Origin: Imperialibacter roseus
Lineage (GTDB): Bacteria; Bacteroidota; Bacteroidia; Cytophagales; Cyclobacteriaceae
Reading direction: 5' to 3'
DNA: 64,000 nt
NCBI RefSeq assembly: GCF_032999765.1
Contig: NZ_CP136051.1
Location: 3,696,417 to 3,760,416 of the forward strand
Part shown: positions 37,886 to 48,320 of the stretch, piece after piece
Position numbering within the stretch: the first letter of the stretch is position 1
Layout: every line of letters begins with the position of its first letter
The notes under the pieces: model-generated
What the model was told of the DNA's origin: nothing
Databases searched by the model: none
The model's input: only the letters and a program-made list of their open reading frames with translations
Program-made: the position numbers and the translations under genes

Positions 37886-40499
37886 CTCTCAAAGCATTGA
37901 TTGGATTGGCGGTGGCCGCCTTCATTACCTGCGTACTGATACTTACAAAAGAGATGACCAATAACAGGGCGACAGGTGCTACGATAGCAGTGAGACTGAC
38001 CGACGTTCTCAAAATATAACCTTCAAGCCACTTGTGCATCAGCAGATAGGCCACAGGCGATCCTATTAGCACAGCAACGGAAAGCTGCCCTACATAGCCC
38101 CTGCAAAAGAGGTTGACAATGCTGGCCACAGATGCGCCAAATACCTTTCTGATGCCCACTTCTCTTTTCTTTTTCCTCGCAACGAACATAGACATACCGA
38201 AAAGCCCGAGGGAGGCTACGAAAACGGAGATACCGGTAAAAACGCTAAATAGCTGGCTGAACCTAATATCCTCTTGATAGTTGCTATTGAATTGTTCGTC
38301 CAGAAAATAGTATTCGAACACCTGGTCGGGGTGCACCTCGTCCCAAATGCGCTCTATTTGAGCCAGGCACGCCGCTAATTCCTTATAATTGGAATAGGAG
38401 CCAGAGTCGATTTTAATGGACGCATGCCCCCGGAACGGGTTGAATTCGAAGGTCATGGGCTGAATCTTCTCCTTGAGTGAATTTTGATGAAAGTCTTCCA
38501 CTACACCGAGTACTTTGAATGTCCTGTCTTCGTTTTCGGGTATAATGATCGTTTGTCCGATAGCCTCCTCAGGACTCGAGCATCCCATCGCCAGGGCCGT
38601 TGACCGGTTGATAAGTATACTTCGCCTGCTGGCCCAAAACTTGTCTTTTGAAAAGTCTTCCCCGGCGATGATTTTTGCCCCGTAGTAAGCCATATAGCTG
38701 GCGTCAACGCCAATGAGGTTAGCACTAACAGTGATGTTCTTTCCTTCTATGTTGAAGTAGATATCCTGCCCATTGCCTCCTCCTGGCACTTGTGTGGAAG
38801 ACGTCACACCACGGGTAAAAGAAAGGTTAGCTACACCTTCCTTGAATGACTGATGTCTTTTCACTTTGTCATCCGCTCCGTCTTTCGCCGACTTCACAAT
38901 CAAGGTTTGGTCAAGGGTGATTCCCAGCGGTTGATTTTTCAGGAAACGCATCTGGTCTGAAATCACAAATATTCCAGTGATAAGAATAATCGAAATACTG
39001 AATTGTAGCACGACCAGTACTTTCCGAAAGCCAGCGCCCTTTGTGTTATCAATCACCCGTCCTTTGATAGACCGTATCGGCTCAAGGCTGGATAAAATAA
39101 GTGCCGGATAGGAAGAGGCGACCAACGCTCCCAAAAGGAATAATAAAAGGAACAACCAGTTCATCGGCGTAGGGTCACCGAAAAGGGGCAACAGTTTCCC
39201 ATTAGTATAAGTCTCAATGAATGGATAGAGCAGCCAAACGATTAGCACGGCAGCGGCCAATGCCAGCAAGTTGATGGTCATGCCCTCAAAAATAAACTTG
39301 CGAACAATCTCACGTTTCTCAGAACCCAGCACCTTTCTAATACCCGTTTCTTTGTGCCGACTCATAGATTGGGCGCTTGTGAGGTTAATAAAATTGATCC
39401 AGGTGATCAAAAGAATAAAAACACCTACCAGCAACAGCATGATTTCCATTTCGGAAAGTCGAACGTCACTCAAAGGAATCAATGCGAGTTCAACCTCCCT
39501 TCCATCGGCCTTTATTTGTTCCACATCGTTTATGTCCGTTGCTATTTTGGACGCCAACACTGCTGTATTGGCCTCCTCAGTGAGGAGAAGATAAGTCGGA
39601 TAATTTGCAAAACCCCATTGATCATAATTGCTGAAACCGATGGTAGATTTCAGAAAATCAAACCTGAACCTGGAATAGACAGGCACCTCTTCAACAACTC
39701 CGGTAACATGTAGCGTATTCTCCGCACCCCAGGCTGTGGTCGTCTTCATTGCCTTTCCGAATGCCTTCGCATCGCCAAAATATTTTTTCGCAACCGATCT
39801 GGTAATCACAACGGAATTGGGTTGAGATAAAGCGGTTGTGGAATCTCCTTCAATAAATTGAAAAGAGAACATTTGGGTGAAATCGGGGTCGGCCGAGAAC
39901 ATATTTCGCTCATTAAACTTCACCAGTGATCCGCTTTCATCCACCACAGTTACCTGTTTCTCAACGTCTCTGCTGTAGAGGCTCGCCATCCGCACCTCAG
40001 GGTATTGTTCTTTTACTTTTGCCGCCGTTTCCCAATAGGTGCTGTGTTGATAGCTGGTTGCAACGCCATCTTTTGTTTCTGCCTGATCAATCTCTGCTAT
40101 GTTATCCTTGTGTTGATGAAATTGATCATACCTGAGGGAAAAGCCCACATATTTGGCGAGTATCAAAGCCGCCACCATGCCAATGACAAGCCCTGATATG
40201 TTAATGGCCGAAAAAGCCTTGTTACGTAGAAAATTCCGGTAGGTGACTTTCGAGTAATGATAGAGCATAGCTTGTTTACTTAATTTGTTAATCGGCTTGA
40301 ATGGCCTGAAAATACCTGGCCTGCACAGCCTGAGTACCTCTAATGTGAAAATCCAATTTGCTTTGGTTTTCCCTCGCTCCTCCACCCTCTTCTCAAACCT
40401 TTCTACCAAATCCCCCTCAATATCCTCCCGATACTCCGGGTGGCAGAACCAGCGGAAGAAACGGAGGGGAAATTTCGGTGGAGTAATGGGTCTATTCAT
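37878..40499 (-). CDS. FtsX/MacB-type permease with N-terminal prefix domain, array copy 4
   Basis: The 873-residue paralogue starts 'MNRPITPPKFPLRFFRWF' and has the prefix motif with HPEY in place of HPDY. Coupling segments are 'TGIRKVLGSEKREI' and 'VGIRKVFGASVASI'. The residues after the second helix set read 'MFVARKKKREVGIRK', a more basic linker than in the other copies. The periplasmic domains differ strongly from those of the neighbours, while the prefix and coupling segments are conserved. This suggests that the copies share one energy source but have diverged in periplasmic partner or substrate. Overlaps of 8 bp at both ends. Confidence 0.9.
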   Translation of the reverse strand: MNRPITPPKFPLRFFRWFCHPEYREDIEGDLVERFEKRVEERGKTKANWIFTLEVLRLCRPGIFRPFKPINKLSKQAMLYHYSKVTYRNFLRNKAFSAINISGLVIGMVAALILAKYVGFSLRYDQFHQHKDNIAEIDQAETKDGVATSYQHSTYWETAAKVKEQYPEVRMASLYSRDVEKQVTVVDESGSLVKFNERNMFSADPDFTQMFSFQFIEGDSTTALSQPNSVVITRSVAKKYFGDAKAFGKAMKTTTAWGAENTLHVTGVVEEVPVYSRFRFDFLKSTIGFSNYDQWGFANYPTYLLLTEEANTAVLASKIATDINDVEQIKADGREVELALIPLSDVRLSEMEIMLLLVGVFILLITWINFINLTSAQSMSRHKETGIRKVLGSEKREIVRKFIFEGMTINLLALAAAVLIVWLLYPFIETYTNGKLLPLFGDPTPMNWLFLLLFLLGALVASSYPALILSSLEPIRSIKGRVIDNTKGAGFRKVLVVLQFSISIILITGIFVISDQMRFLKNQPLGITLDQTLIVKSAKDGADDKVKRHQSFKEGVANLSFTRGVTSSTQVPGGGNGQDIYFNIEGKNITVSANLIGVDASYMAYYGAKIIAGEDFSKDKFWASRRSILINRSTALAMGCSSPEEAIGQTIIIPENEDRTFKVLGVVEDFHQNSLKEKIQPMTFEFNPFRGHASIKIDSGSYSNYKELAACLAQIERIWDEVHPDQVFEYYFLDEQFNSNYQEDIRFSQLFSVFTGISVFVASLGLFGMSMFVARKKKREVGIRKVFGASVASIVNLFCRGYVGQLSVAVLIGSPVAYLLMHKWLEGYILRTSVSLTAIVAPVALLLVISFVSISTQVMKAATANPINALRDE

Positions 40500-43044
40500 C
40501 TCTCAAAGCATGAATAGGGTTCCTCAGTGCGGCTACCACCGCCTGATAAGTAATAGCAAGCGCCGCTATCAAGGCCACCAGAACACCTCCGGGCAGGAGC
40601 TGCCAAACAGAAAGGGTAATCCTGTACGAAAAGATCTGGAGCCACTGGTCCATGCCCAGCCAGGTCAGCGGAGCAGCCACCAGGAAGGCAACAGATACGT
40701 AAACGGCGAGGTCTTTCATCAGCAAACCGACAATGTGCCGGGGTGCCGCACCATGCACTTTTCTGATACCAATTTCCTTCGTCTTCCGCTCAATCGTAAA
40801 TGTGATGATGGCCAGCAGACCAAAACACGACATCACCAGGGCAATTACTCCAAAGCTGGCAAAAACCTCCCCCGTCCTGGCATGAGCGGCATGTTGCGCA
40901 GCGTACCGATCAGTTAAAAACTCGTAGTTGAACAAACTGGCTGGATTCACCCGCTCAAAAGATGCTTCGATGAAAGCCAAAGCCCGGGCATTATCGTTAC
41001 CGGTCAGTCTGATATACAGGTCTCCGGAGTTTCCGTTGAAGATGAACAGAGGCTCAATGGCTTTGGTGAGGCCCCAGTAATTGAAGTTCTTCACTACACC
41101 TATGATCTTCAGTTCCTGACCTCTGGGCAATTTCACAGTTTTACCAATTGGCGAAGTCAGTCCCATTTTTTCTACCGCCTCCTGATTGATCACTACCGAC
41201 TGCTCATCGGCATAGCCCTTTTCATAAAACCTGCCTTCGGCCATTGCTATCCCAAATGTTTCAACAAACTCACTGTCAGCATTCATTGGTCTGACGGTTA
41301 GGGTGCCTTCCACCTCTTTTCCCTCCCAGTCGCCTATCTGCATATCAAAATAGATATATTCAAATGTCGAACGAGACATAGCGGTTATGTCGGGGGACTG
41401 ATCCAATACATTTTTCAAGGCTTCAACATTGTCTCTGGCCTCATCGTCTATTTTTACAGCCACCAGGTCTTCCTTGGTGTAGCCAGGATCCCTTTCACGA
41501 ATAAAAGTCAGCTGGTTTTGGAAGATCAGTGTGCCGGTGACCATGGCAATGCTAACGCAGAATTGAAACACCACCAGCGATTTTCTCGCTGAAAATCCGC
41601 CTGAGCTCTCGCTCCCTTTTTTCTTGATCATTGCCAGTGGCTTCGACGAGTTGATTAGCAAGGCAGGAACAATCGAGATGATAAGAAGCAGGGTTACAAT
41701 AAATGCCACCATGAGTGCGACTACTTCCTGGTGGCTAATGACGGATCCCACAATTGAGATTGGTATGCCAAAATAGCTTCCCAACAGGCTCAGTAAAATA
41801 ATGGCCGCAACGCTCCCAAGGATCATGTTCAAAAGTCCCTCGACAAAATACCTGTGCATGGTGTGCCATGGATTGGCGCCGAGTATTCTTTCTAACCCTG
41901 CCTGCCGAAACTGCGAGATAAACCGGGAGGTGGTGAGACTTATGTAGTTCACGCAGGTGAGAGTAAAGATGAGCAGCCCTGCAATAGAAAATATCCAAAC
42001 ATACCGAATGTCGCCGCTCCTGGGGAAAAAGGGAGTCATCCTGTCGTGAAAGTAGATGTCGGGCAGTGCGATCAGCTCACTGGACCAATGCGGCTTTTCG
42101 ATCTTGTCGTAGAGCGTTTTGAGCCCGTTTGATTTCGAAAGCAGGGACGATGCAGTGGCTTGGCCATCCAGCTCAATAAAAGTGGCACAAAACCAGGCAC
42201 CCCAGGCCCTGCTCTCATCCTGACTGGCGACTTGCTCAAACGGAAGGATAAAATCGAATTGAAAGGATGAATTTTGTGGCAGATCGGCTAAGACCGCTGA
42301 TACCTGGTAGGTATCGGAGTTTCCAACCGTCACCAACTCTCCGATGGCCTCAGCACCGTCGAATAATTTGTCGGCCAGAGCTTGAGTCAAAATCACAGAA
42401 TTGCCAGAAAACCCTGAGCTATTACCATATGCAAATGGGAAATCAAACATGCTAAAAAAAGCAGCGTCTGTTTTTGCTCCTCTCCCATTGATTTGTTTCT
42501 CTCCTGTTTTAATAGCTTCCGGCTCGCTGCGGAAAGTATATCGGGAGGCGTTCACTACTTCCGGATATTCCTGTTTTAATGCTTCGCCCAGTGGTCCGGG
42601 CGTTACTACGCTTTTCTCATATTGCCGAAGAATAAGTTCGACCTGGAATATCCTGTCGGCTTTGGTATGAAACCTGTCAAAGCTCAACTCATTGGCCACC
42701 CAAAGAAAAATACCAACAGTGCAGGCGAGCCCCAGTCCTAGCCCCAGCACGCTCAGCGTTGAGAAAGCTTTGTTCTTTTTCATGCCTCTGAAGGCGAGTT
42801 TCAAATGGTTAGAAAACATTCCGTCGTAAATCTGCCGCATTCCTGATATTGGTTTCATGAGCGTAGGTTTTAATAATTGCAAGACATCCCACACAAAAAG
42901 CCACCTGGCTTTCCTTTTTCCTTTCTCCTCCACCCTCTTCTCAAATCGCTCCCCCAAATCCCCTTCAATATCCTCCCGGTAATCCGGGTGGCAGAACCAG
43001 CGGAAGAAACGGAGGGGGAGTTTTGGTGGGTGGTGCTTATTCAT
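40492..43044 (-). CDS. FtsX/MacB-type permease with N-terminal prefix domain, array copy 3
   Basis: The shortest copy, 850 residues. The prefix is standard ('HPDYREDIEGDLGERFEKR'). The first coupling segment has diverged to 'AGLERILGANPWHT', losing the basic 'RK' pair, while the second, 'IGIRKVHGAAPRHI', is kept. One half may therefore couple weakly to its ATPase. The first periplasmic domain is shorter than in the other copies. Overlaps of 8 bp with both neighbours make stop-start coupling probable. Confidence 0.9.
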   Translation of the reverse strand: MNKHHPPKLPLRFFRWFCHPDYREDIEGDLGERFEKRVEEKGKRKARWLFVWDVLQLLKPTLMKPISGMRQIYDGMFSNHLKLAFRGMKKNKAFSTLSVLGLGLGLACTVGIFLWVANELSFDRFHTKADRIFQVELILRQYEKSVVTPGPLGEALKQEYPEVVNASRYTFRSEPEAIKTGEKQINGRGAKTDAAFFSMFDFPFAYGNSSGFSGNSVILTQALADKLFDGAEAIGELVTVGNSDTYQVSAVLADLPQNSSFQFDFILPFEQVASQDESRAWGAWFCATFIELDGQATASSLLSKSNGLKTLYDKIEKPHWSSELIALPDIYFHDRMTPFFPRSGDIRYVWIFSIAGLLIFTLTCVNYISLTTSRFISQFRQAGLERILGANPWHTMHRYFVEGLLNMILGSVAAIILLSLLGSYFGIPISIVGSVISHQEVVALMVAFIVTLLLIISIVPALLINSSKPLAMIKKKGSESSGGFSARKSLVVFQFCVSIAMVTGTLIFQNQLTFIRERDPGYTKEDLVAVKIDDEARDNVEALKNVLDQSPDITAMSRSTFEYIYFDMQIGDWEGKEVEGTLTVRPMNADSEFVETFGIAMAEGRFYEKGYADEQSVVINQEAVEKMGLTSPIGKTVKLPRGQELKIIGVVKNFNYWGLTKAIEPLFIFNGNSGDLYIRLTGNDNARALAFIEASFERVNPASLFNYEFLTDRYAAQHAAHARTGEVFASFGVIALVMSCFGLLAIITFTIERKTKEIGIRKVHGAAPRHIVGLLMKDLAVYVSVAFLVAAPLTWLGMDQWLQIFSYRITLSVWQLLPGGVLVALIAALAITYQAVVAALRNPIHALRDE

Positions 43045-45661
43045 CTCTCAGCGCATGGATAGGGTTCGCAAGTGCCGCTTTCACCACCTGGCTGGCAATG
43101 ATCACAACAGATAAAATAACCACTACAGAGGTAGCAATAGCGAAGAGCCACCAGGCCACATCGATCCGGTAGGCAAAGCCTTCCAGCCAGCTACTCAGCC
43201 CAAAGAATGAGACTGGTACCGCCAGCGCCGAAGCCACCAGCACCAGAAGGAGAAAATCCTTCGACAAAAGCCCCAGCAAGCTGGAAGGTGAAGCGCCCAG
43301 AATTTTTCTGATGCCTATTTCTTTGGCTCTCTGTTGAGTATCAAGCGCCGACAAACCGAGCAACCCAAGTACTGACAGCATCAAGGCAATGGACGCAAAA
43401 ATCAGCACAAGTTTACCAAAATGATCCTCTGCCTGGTACTGGGCCTGATAGGCCTGGTCGGCGAAATAATAGCTGAAAGGCCGCTTGGGACCAAAATCTA
43501 CCCACTTGTCCTCCAGCCGGTCCACGACATCGTGCATATTGTTGCCTGATACATCCAGGGTAAGCAGGGTGTATCGGGAAGGGTCAATCTGCAGGGCCAA
43601 AGGTGTTATCTTTTCTTTCAATGATTTGAAATGAAAGTCCTTTACTACACCAATCACTGTGCCCTTATACCGGTTTTGTTGCTCGAATGACTTTCCTACT
43701 ACCTCGGCCGGACTAGAATAACCCAGCGTTCTGGCAGCAGTTTCATTGAGAATTACCGCACCAGTTATGTCCGACTGTAGCTCTTCCTGAAAGCCCCTGC
43801 CTGCCACTATTTCCATTTTATACTGATTGATAAAATCAAAGTCGACACGATAAAAATCGGAGACATAGCTGGTGATGTTACCATCGGCTCCGGGAATGAG
43901 CAGGTTGTACCGGCGGTCAATATTGCCAGGCACACAGGAAGACATGCTGACGGCCGTAACACCCGGCACGGCTAGCAGCTCTTGCTTGACTGTTTTCTCA
44001 TTGTCCCTGATGTTCTCGTCAAAATAGAAATCAAGCACCAGCTTCTGGTCTTTCGAATAGCCAAGGTCTTTGTTTTGCATAAAGTGAAGCTGCCGGTAAA
44101 CGCCCAGTGTGGATGCTATCAGCATGACAGAAAAGAAAAACTGAGCAACCACCAGTGACTTTCTGATCGAGTGACCGTGGCTACCGGACTTCACTTTTCC
44201 CTTCAGTCCGCTGACCGGGTCGAACCCGGACAGAAAAAATGCGGGGTAAATACCTGCTAGAAGGCCCACGCCCATTGTCAAGGCGAGCAGGCTGCCAACA
44301 AAGCCGAGGTGGTTAAATATGTTGGTGCTGATAGGCTTGCCCACCAGTTGGTTGAAGAAAGGGGAAAACAGCACAAACATCGCCAGGGCAAGTGTGAAAG
44401 CCACAAGAGAAAGAAACACAGCGTCTGCCAGAAACTGAAATAGCAATTGCCGTTTGGCTGCGCCAAGCACCTTTCGGACGCTGATTTCTTTGGCCCGGTT
44501 GAGCGAAAGTGCCGTTGACAGGTTCACAAAATTGAATCCTGCGATAGACAATACCAGCAGCGCCACTATTGCCAAAATATAAACATTATTGATGCTTCCT
44601 GTGACGGACGAGCCTGTCCTGAAACCACGTGCCTCGGCATGCAGGTAGAGTTCAGTCAGGGGCTCAATGGAAATGCTATAACTTCCCTTTTCAGCATCGA
44701 CATGCTGGGCGACAAAGCTGGTGAGCTCTTTGTTGAGGCTGGCAATGTTCGGCTTGTTTTGAAGGAGCAGGTAGGTGTAGGTACCAAAGGCATGCCAATT
44801 GCTCTTGATGCCAGGATTCCAAACCTCTGTCAGCAACTTCATAGAAAGAAATATATCTGTCCTGAAATGGGAATTGTAAGGCATGTCTTTCATAACACCC
44901 ACCACATACACATTCGTGCTTCCATCGAGGGTAAGCTGCTTGCCCAGGCAGTCGGTGGTGCCGAAGTACTTGACGGCGGCAGTTTCCGAAAGCACAGCGT
45001 CGTAAGGTGCATCCAGTACCGTTGCCGAATTACTGGCTACCAGTGGCAGTGTGAATACAGAGAAAACAGAAGCATCAGCATAAGCCAGGTCTTCCCGCAT
45101 GAAAGTCTCTGGATCAGACTGCACAATCATGTAATCCAGAAACACCCTGGCATAGTCCGTCACCGCTGGAAAATTAGCAGTTACAGCAGGTGCCATCGGC
45201 GGTGCTGAGCTTTCGAGTCTGGCTCCGTTCGGCGTTTGCACATCAGTAACGAGCCTGTAGATGTGCTCACTATTTTCGTGGTATTTGTCGTAACTCAATT
45301 CAAACTCCACAAACAGCAGGGCAAAAAAACAGACCAAAATACCAGTCGTTAGCCCGACCAAATTAATGAAGGTAAATGCCTTATGGCTTTTCAGGTACCT
45401 CAGTGTGATCTTGATGTGGTTTTTTAGCATGCCGTAATGATCCAATCGTTTTGCGCCTTCAAATGGCCGTACAATGTCCGGCCTCAATAATTTCAAAACC
45501 TCCAGCCAAAAAAGGGCTTTGGCAGCAAATGCTCCTTTCTCCTCCACCCTCATCTCGAACCGTTCAGTCAGATCCCCCTCAATATCCTCCCGGTAATCCG
45601 GATGGCAGAACCAGCGGAAGAAGAGAAGGGGGAGTTTTGGGGGTTGGGTAGATTTATTCAT
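43037..45661 (-). CDS. FtsX/MacB-type permease with N-terminal prefix domain, array copy 2
   Basis: The 874-residue copy starts 'MNKSTQPPKLPLLFFRWF'. It keeps both coupling segments, 'ISVRKVLGAAKRQL' and 'IGIRKILGASPSSL'. The prefix domain is followed by 'ALFWLEVLKLLRPDIVRPF', the linker that leads into the first transmembrane helix in every copy. Transmembrane segments fall near residues 100, 370-480 and 750-860, as in MacB-like proteins with two permease units fused head to tail. Overlaps of 8 bp with both neighbours. Confidence 0.9.
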   Translation of the reverse strand: MNKSTQPPKLPLLFFRWFCHPDYREDIEGDLTERFEMRVEEKGAFAAKALFWLEVLKLLRPDIVRPFEGAKRLDHYGMLKNHIKITLRYLKSHKAFTFINLVGLTTGILVCFFALLFVEFELSYDKYHENSEHIYRLVTDVQTPNGARLESSAPPMAPAVTANFPAVTDYARVFLDYMIVQSDPETFMREDLAYADASVFSVFTLPLVASNSATVLDAPYDAVLSETAAVKYFGTTDCLGKQLTLDGSTNVYVVGVMKDMPYNSHFRTDIFLSMKLLTEVWNPGIKSNWHAFGTYTYLLLQNKPNIASLNKELTSFVAQHVDAEKGSYSISIEPLTELYLHAEARGFRTGSSVTGSINNVYILAIVALLVLSIAGFNFVNLSTALSLNRAKEISVRKVLGAAKRQLLFQFLADAVFLSLVAFTLALAMFVLFSPFFNQLVGKPISTNIFNHLGFVGSLLALTMGVGLLAGIYPAFFLSGFDPVSGLKGKVKSGSHGHSIRKSLVVAQFFFSVMLIASTLGVYRQLHFMQNKDLGYSKDQKLVLDFYFDENIRDNEKTVKQELLAVPGVTAVSMSSCVPGNIDRRYNLLIPGADGNITSYVSDFYRVDFDFINQYKMEIVAGRGFQEELQSDITGAVILNETAARTLGYSSPAEVVGKSFEQQNRYKGTVIGVVKDFHFKSLKEKITPLALQIDPSRYTLLTLDVSGNNMHDVVDRLEDKWVDFGPKRPFSYYFADQAYQAQYQAEDHFGKLVLIFASIALMLSVLGLLGLSALDTQQRAKEIGIRKILGASPSSLLGLLSKDFLLLVLVASALAVPVSFFGLSSWLEGFAYRIDVAWWLFAIATSVVVILSVVIIASQVVKAALANPIHALRDE

Positions 45662-48320
45662 TCCGTAGCGAGTCCACTGGATTTGAATGAGCCACTTTCA
45701 GCGCCTGGCTGCTTACGGTTATCAGTGCCACCACAGTCACAGCTACGCCAGCAAGTCCAAAGTACCACCACGACATGTCGATCCTGTAGCTGAAGCTGTC
45801 CAGCCACGATTGCATAAAGTACCAGGCAATGGGCACCGCCAGCACAAATGATATCAGCACCAGCTTCAGGAAATTGCCAGTCAACATTTTAAATATCCTA
45901 CTGACTGATGCCCCAAGCACTTTTCTGATACTGATCTCCTTGCTACGCTGCTCCGCCATGAAGGCCGACAACCCAAACAGGCCAAGGCATGCCACTACCA
46001 GAGCGAGTACTGAGAAGCAGTTCAATATGTCTCCATATTGCGCCACTCCCTCATACATTCTATCGAAGCGAGCGTCCATAAAGTCGTAGCGCATAGGCTG
46101 GCCTGGTGCAAATTTGTTCCAAACCGTTTCGATTGATGCCAAAAGAGTGGCCACATCATCCGTATTAGCTTTGACAGAAATGACCGAGTAATTGTCCTGC
46201 CCCTGGTGCAGGATGACACCCTGAATCTCCTCTGCGAAAGTGTCGAAGTGGAAGTCTTCTACCACGCCTATTATTTCGTACTCGTTCCCATTATTTATCT
46301 TCTGGCCAATAGGGTCATCGAGCCCGAGTTTCCTCACGAGGGTTTCATTGATGATCGCTTTGTTCTGGTTACTTCCCTTGGCGTCAGCGAAGTCTCTGCC
46401 TCTGGTAAGCTTCATCCCCATCGTCCCCAGGTAGTCCTCATCCACCTGCCAGTCCTGAATGGAAACTCCCTGGTCGTCTCCTCTCCCTACCACCTTTACC
46501 ATGTCACCATTTCTTTTAGAATCGGGCCCATAAACTGGCAGGTAGTCACTCACCGACACATTCTCAACCACTGAAAGCGCTATTAATTCATTTTTTAAGG
46601 CCTGGGTTTTGTCCCCTAGCGTGTTTGTTCCCTGAAGGAGAATTACCTGCTCCTTGTCAAAACCTAGCGGCTTGGTAAGGATATAATCCATTTGAGAGTT
46701 GATGACAACTGTGCCTGTGATAATGGCGATGGCCGTGGTAAACTGGAAGACCACCAGTACATTTCGCAACAATGCGTTCTTAGCCCCTTTGCTAACTCCT
46801 CCTTTCAATACGGCGACCGGGCGAAACCTGGAAAGGTATAAAGAGGGGTAAATGCCCGCCAAAACGCCTATAAAACCAGCGGATAGCAAGAGTGCCGGGA
46901 AAAGCCACCAGGCTGTTGCCGGAAATGTCAAGTTCTTGCCAGAAAGCTCCCCCAAATAAGGCAGGGAAAGCCATGCCAGCAAAGTGCCTGCCACAAAGGC
47001 CAGGAGACTGAAAAGAGTAGATTCGATTAAGAACTGCTGAACCAGATGGGCCTTTGAAGAACCAAGTGTTTTCCGAAGCCCAATTTCCTTGGCCCTGTTA
47101 GCCGATTTGGCAGTTGACAAATTGACGAAATTAACACATGCCAGCAATAGAATAAAGACAGCAATAAGGCCAAACAGCCTTACCTGTCCAATGCCACTTT
47201 CAAAGAATGCGTCCTCGCCAAGCTGTCCTTTGTTGAGGTGAATATCTGTGATGGGTTGCAGGTGGTAAGTAAGGCCGTTGATGATTTCTTCCCTAGTGGC
47301 ATACCCGCCATCGGCAAGGGCCTGTGCGTGAAACTTTTCTGTGATCAGACTTAGTTTGGATTCCAGTGCCTTAATGTCAGCACCAGGTTTTACTTTGATA
47401 TAAGTAGGGTAATTGGTGTTGAGCCAGCTGGTTCTTTCTCCCTTCCAAAACTCTTTGTCAGTCAACGAGATCAGAATATCAAACTCCATGGAGCTGTTCT
47501 GCGGAAAGTCTTCCATCACTCCGCCCACGATATAAGGATTGTCTGCTCGCTCATTGAAAATCATCGTCTGCCCCACAGCGTTTCCATCAGGAAAGAACTG
47601 TTTTGCTTTGGTTGCCGAAAGCACAATAGAATTGGGCTCGGCTAGCGCAGATGTAACGGAACCCTCCACCATTTTTGGTTGCAGTATCTCCAGCAATTGC
47701 TGATCAAAGTAAGCAACGTGCTCTTCGTAAGTGTTTTGCTTGGCGCCAGCAGGTCTGATTTGATTACCTCCTGCACCAAAAAGAGATGATTGATTCACCC
47801 TTCCTGCTTTTTCAATTTCCGGGAATTCTTCCTGGATCGTTCTGGCAAATGGATGCTGAAAATAAGAGCTAAAAAAATGCCCGGAACCAAAGCTTACATT
47901 GTACTCGGCGATTACCCTGTAAATCCTGTTTTTGTCTGGGTACTGCTGGTCGTAGCTGAGTTCATAGTGGATAAAAACGGCTATGAGTAAACAGGCTGCA
48001 ATACCAATGGACAGCCCACCCACTTTGATAGCAGAATACATTTTTTGCCTGATCATATTCCGCCAGGCGATTTTGAAATAATTCCTGAACATACCGTAAT
48101 TGTTTAATTGAGTTTGACCTATAAAATTCTTCATGAGCGAAGGCCTGAAAAGCTTCAGCACCTCAACGGCAAAAAACCAACTGGCTCTTTTTGCTCCTCT
48201 TTCTTTCGCTTTACCTTTAAACCGCTCCACCAAATCACCTTCAATATCCTCCCGGTAATCCGGATGGCAGAACCAGCGGAAAAAACGGAGAGGGAGTTTG
48301 GGTGGATGGTGGTTACTCAT
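45654..48320 (-). CDS. FtsX/MacB-type permease with N-terminal prefix domain, array copy 1 (first transcribed)
   Basis: The largest copy (888 residues) starts 'MSNHHPPKLPLRFFRWF' and has coupling segments 'IGLRKTLGSSKAHL' and 'ISIRKVLGASVSRI'. It is the first permease after the DUF559 gene, whose TGA overlaps its ATG by 4 bases, unlike the 8-bp overlaps between permeases. It ends 'LRNE' while copies 2-4 end 'LRDE'; copy 5 also ends 'LRNE'. NCBI names proteins of this type 'permease prefix domain 2-containing transporter'. They are common and multi-copy in Cytophagales and their substrates are not known to me. Confidence 0.9.
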   Translation of the reverse strand: MSNHHPPKLPLRFFRWFCHPDYREDIEGDLVERFKGKAKERGAKRASWFFAVEVLKLFRPSLMKNFIGQTQLNNYGMFRNYFKIAWRNMIRQKMYSAIKVGGLSIGIAACLLIAVFIHYELSYDQQYPDKNRIYRVIAEYNVSFGSGHFFSSYFQHPFARTIQEEFPEIEKAGRVNQSSLFGAGGNQIRPAGAKQNTYEEHVAYFDQQLLEILQPKMVEGSVTSALAEPNSIVLSATKAKQFFPDGNAVGQTMIFNERADNPYIVGGVMEDFPQNSSMEFDILISLTDKEFWKGERTSWLNTNYPTYIKVKPGADIKALESKLSLITEKFHAQALADGGYATREEIINGLTYHLQPITDIHLNKGQLGEDAFFESGIGQVRLFGLIAVFILLLACVNFVNLSTAKSANRAKEIGLRKTLGSSKAHLVQQFLIESTLFSLLAFVAGTLLAWLSLPYLGELSGKNLTFPATAWWLFPALLLSAGFIGVLAGIYPSLYLSRFRPVAVLKGGVSKGAKNALLRNVLVVFQFTTAIAIITGTVVINSQMDYILTKPLGFDKEQVILLQGTNTLGDKTQALKNELIALSVVENVSVSDYLPVYGPDSKRNGDMVKVVGRGDDQGVSIQDWQVDEDYLGTMGMKLTRGRDFADAKGSNQNKAIINETLVRKLGLDDPIGQKINNGNEYEIIGVVEDFHFDTFAEEIQGVILHQGQDNYSVISVKANTDDVATLLASIETVWNKFAPGQPMRYDFMDARFDRMYEGVAQYGDILNCFSVLALVVACLGLFGLSAFMAEQRSKEISIRKVLGASVSRIFKMLTGNFLKLVLISFVLAVPIAWYFMQSWLDSFSYRIDMSWWYFGLAGVAVTVVALITVSSQALKVAHSNPVDSLRNE

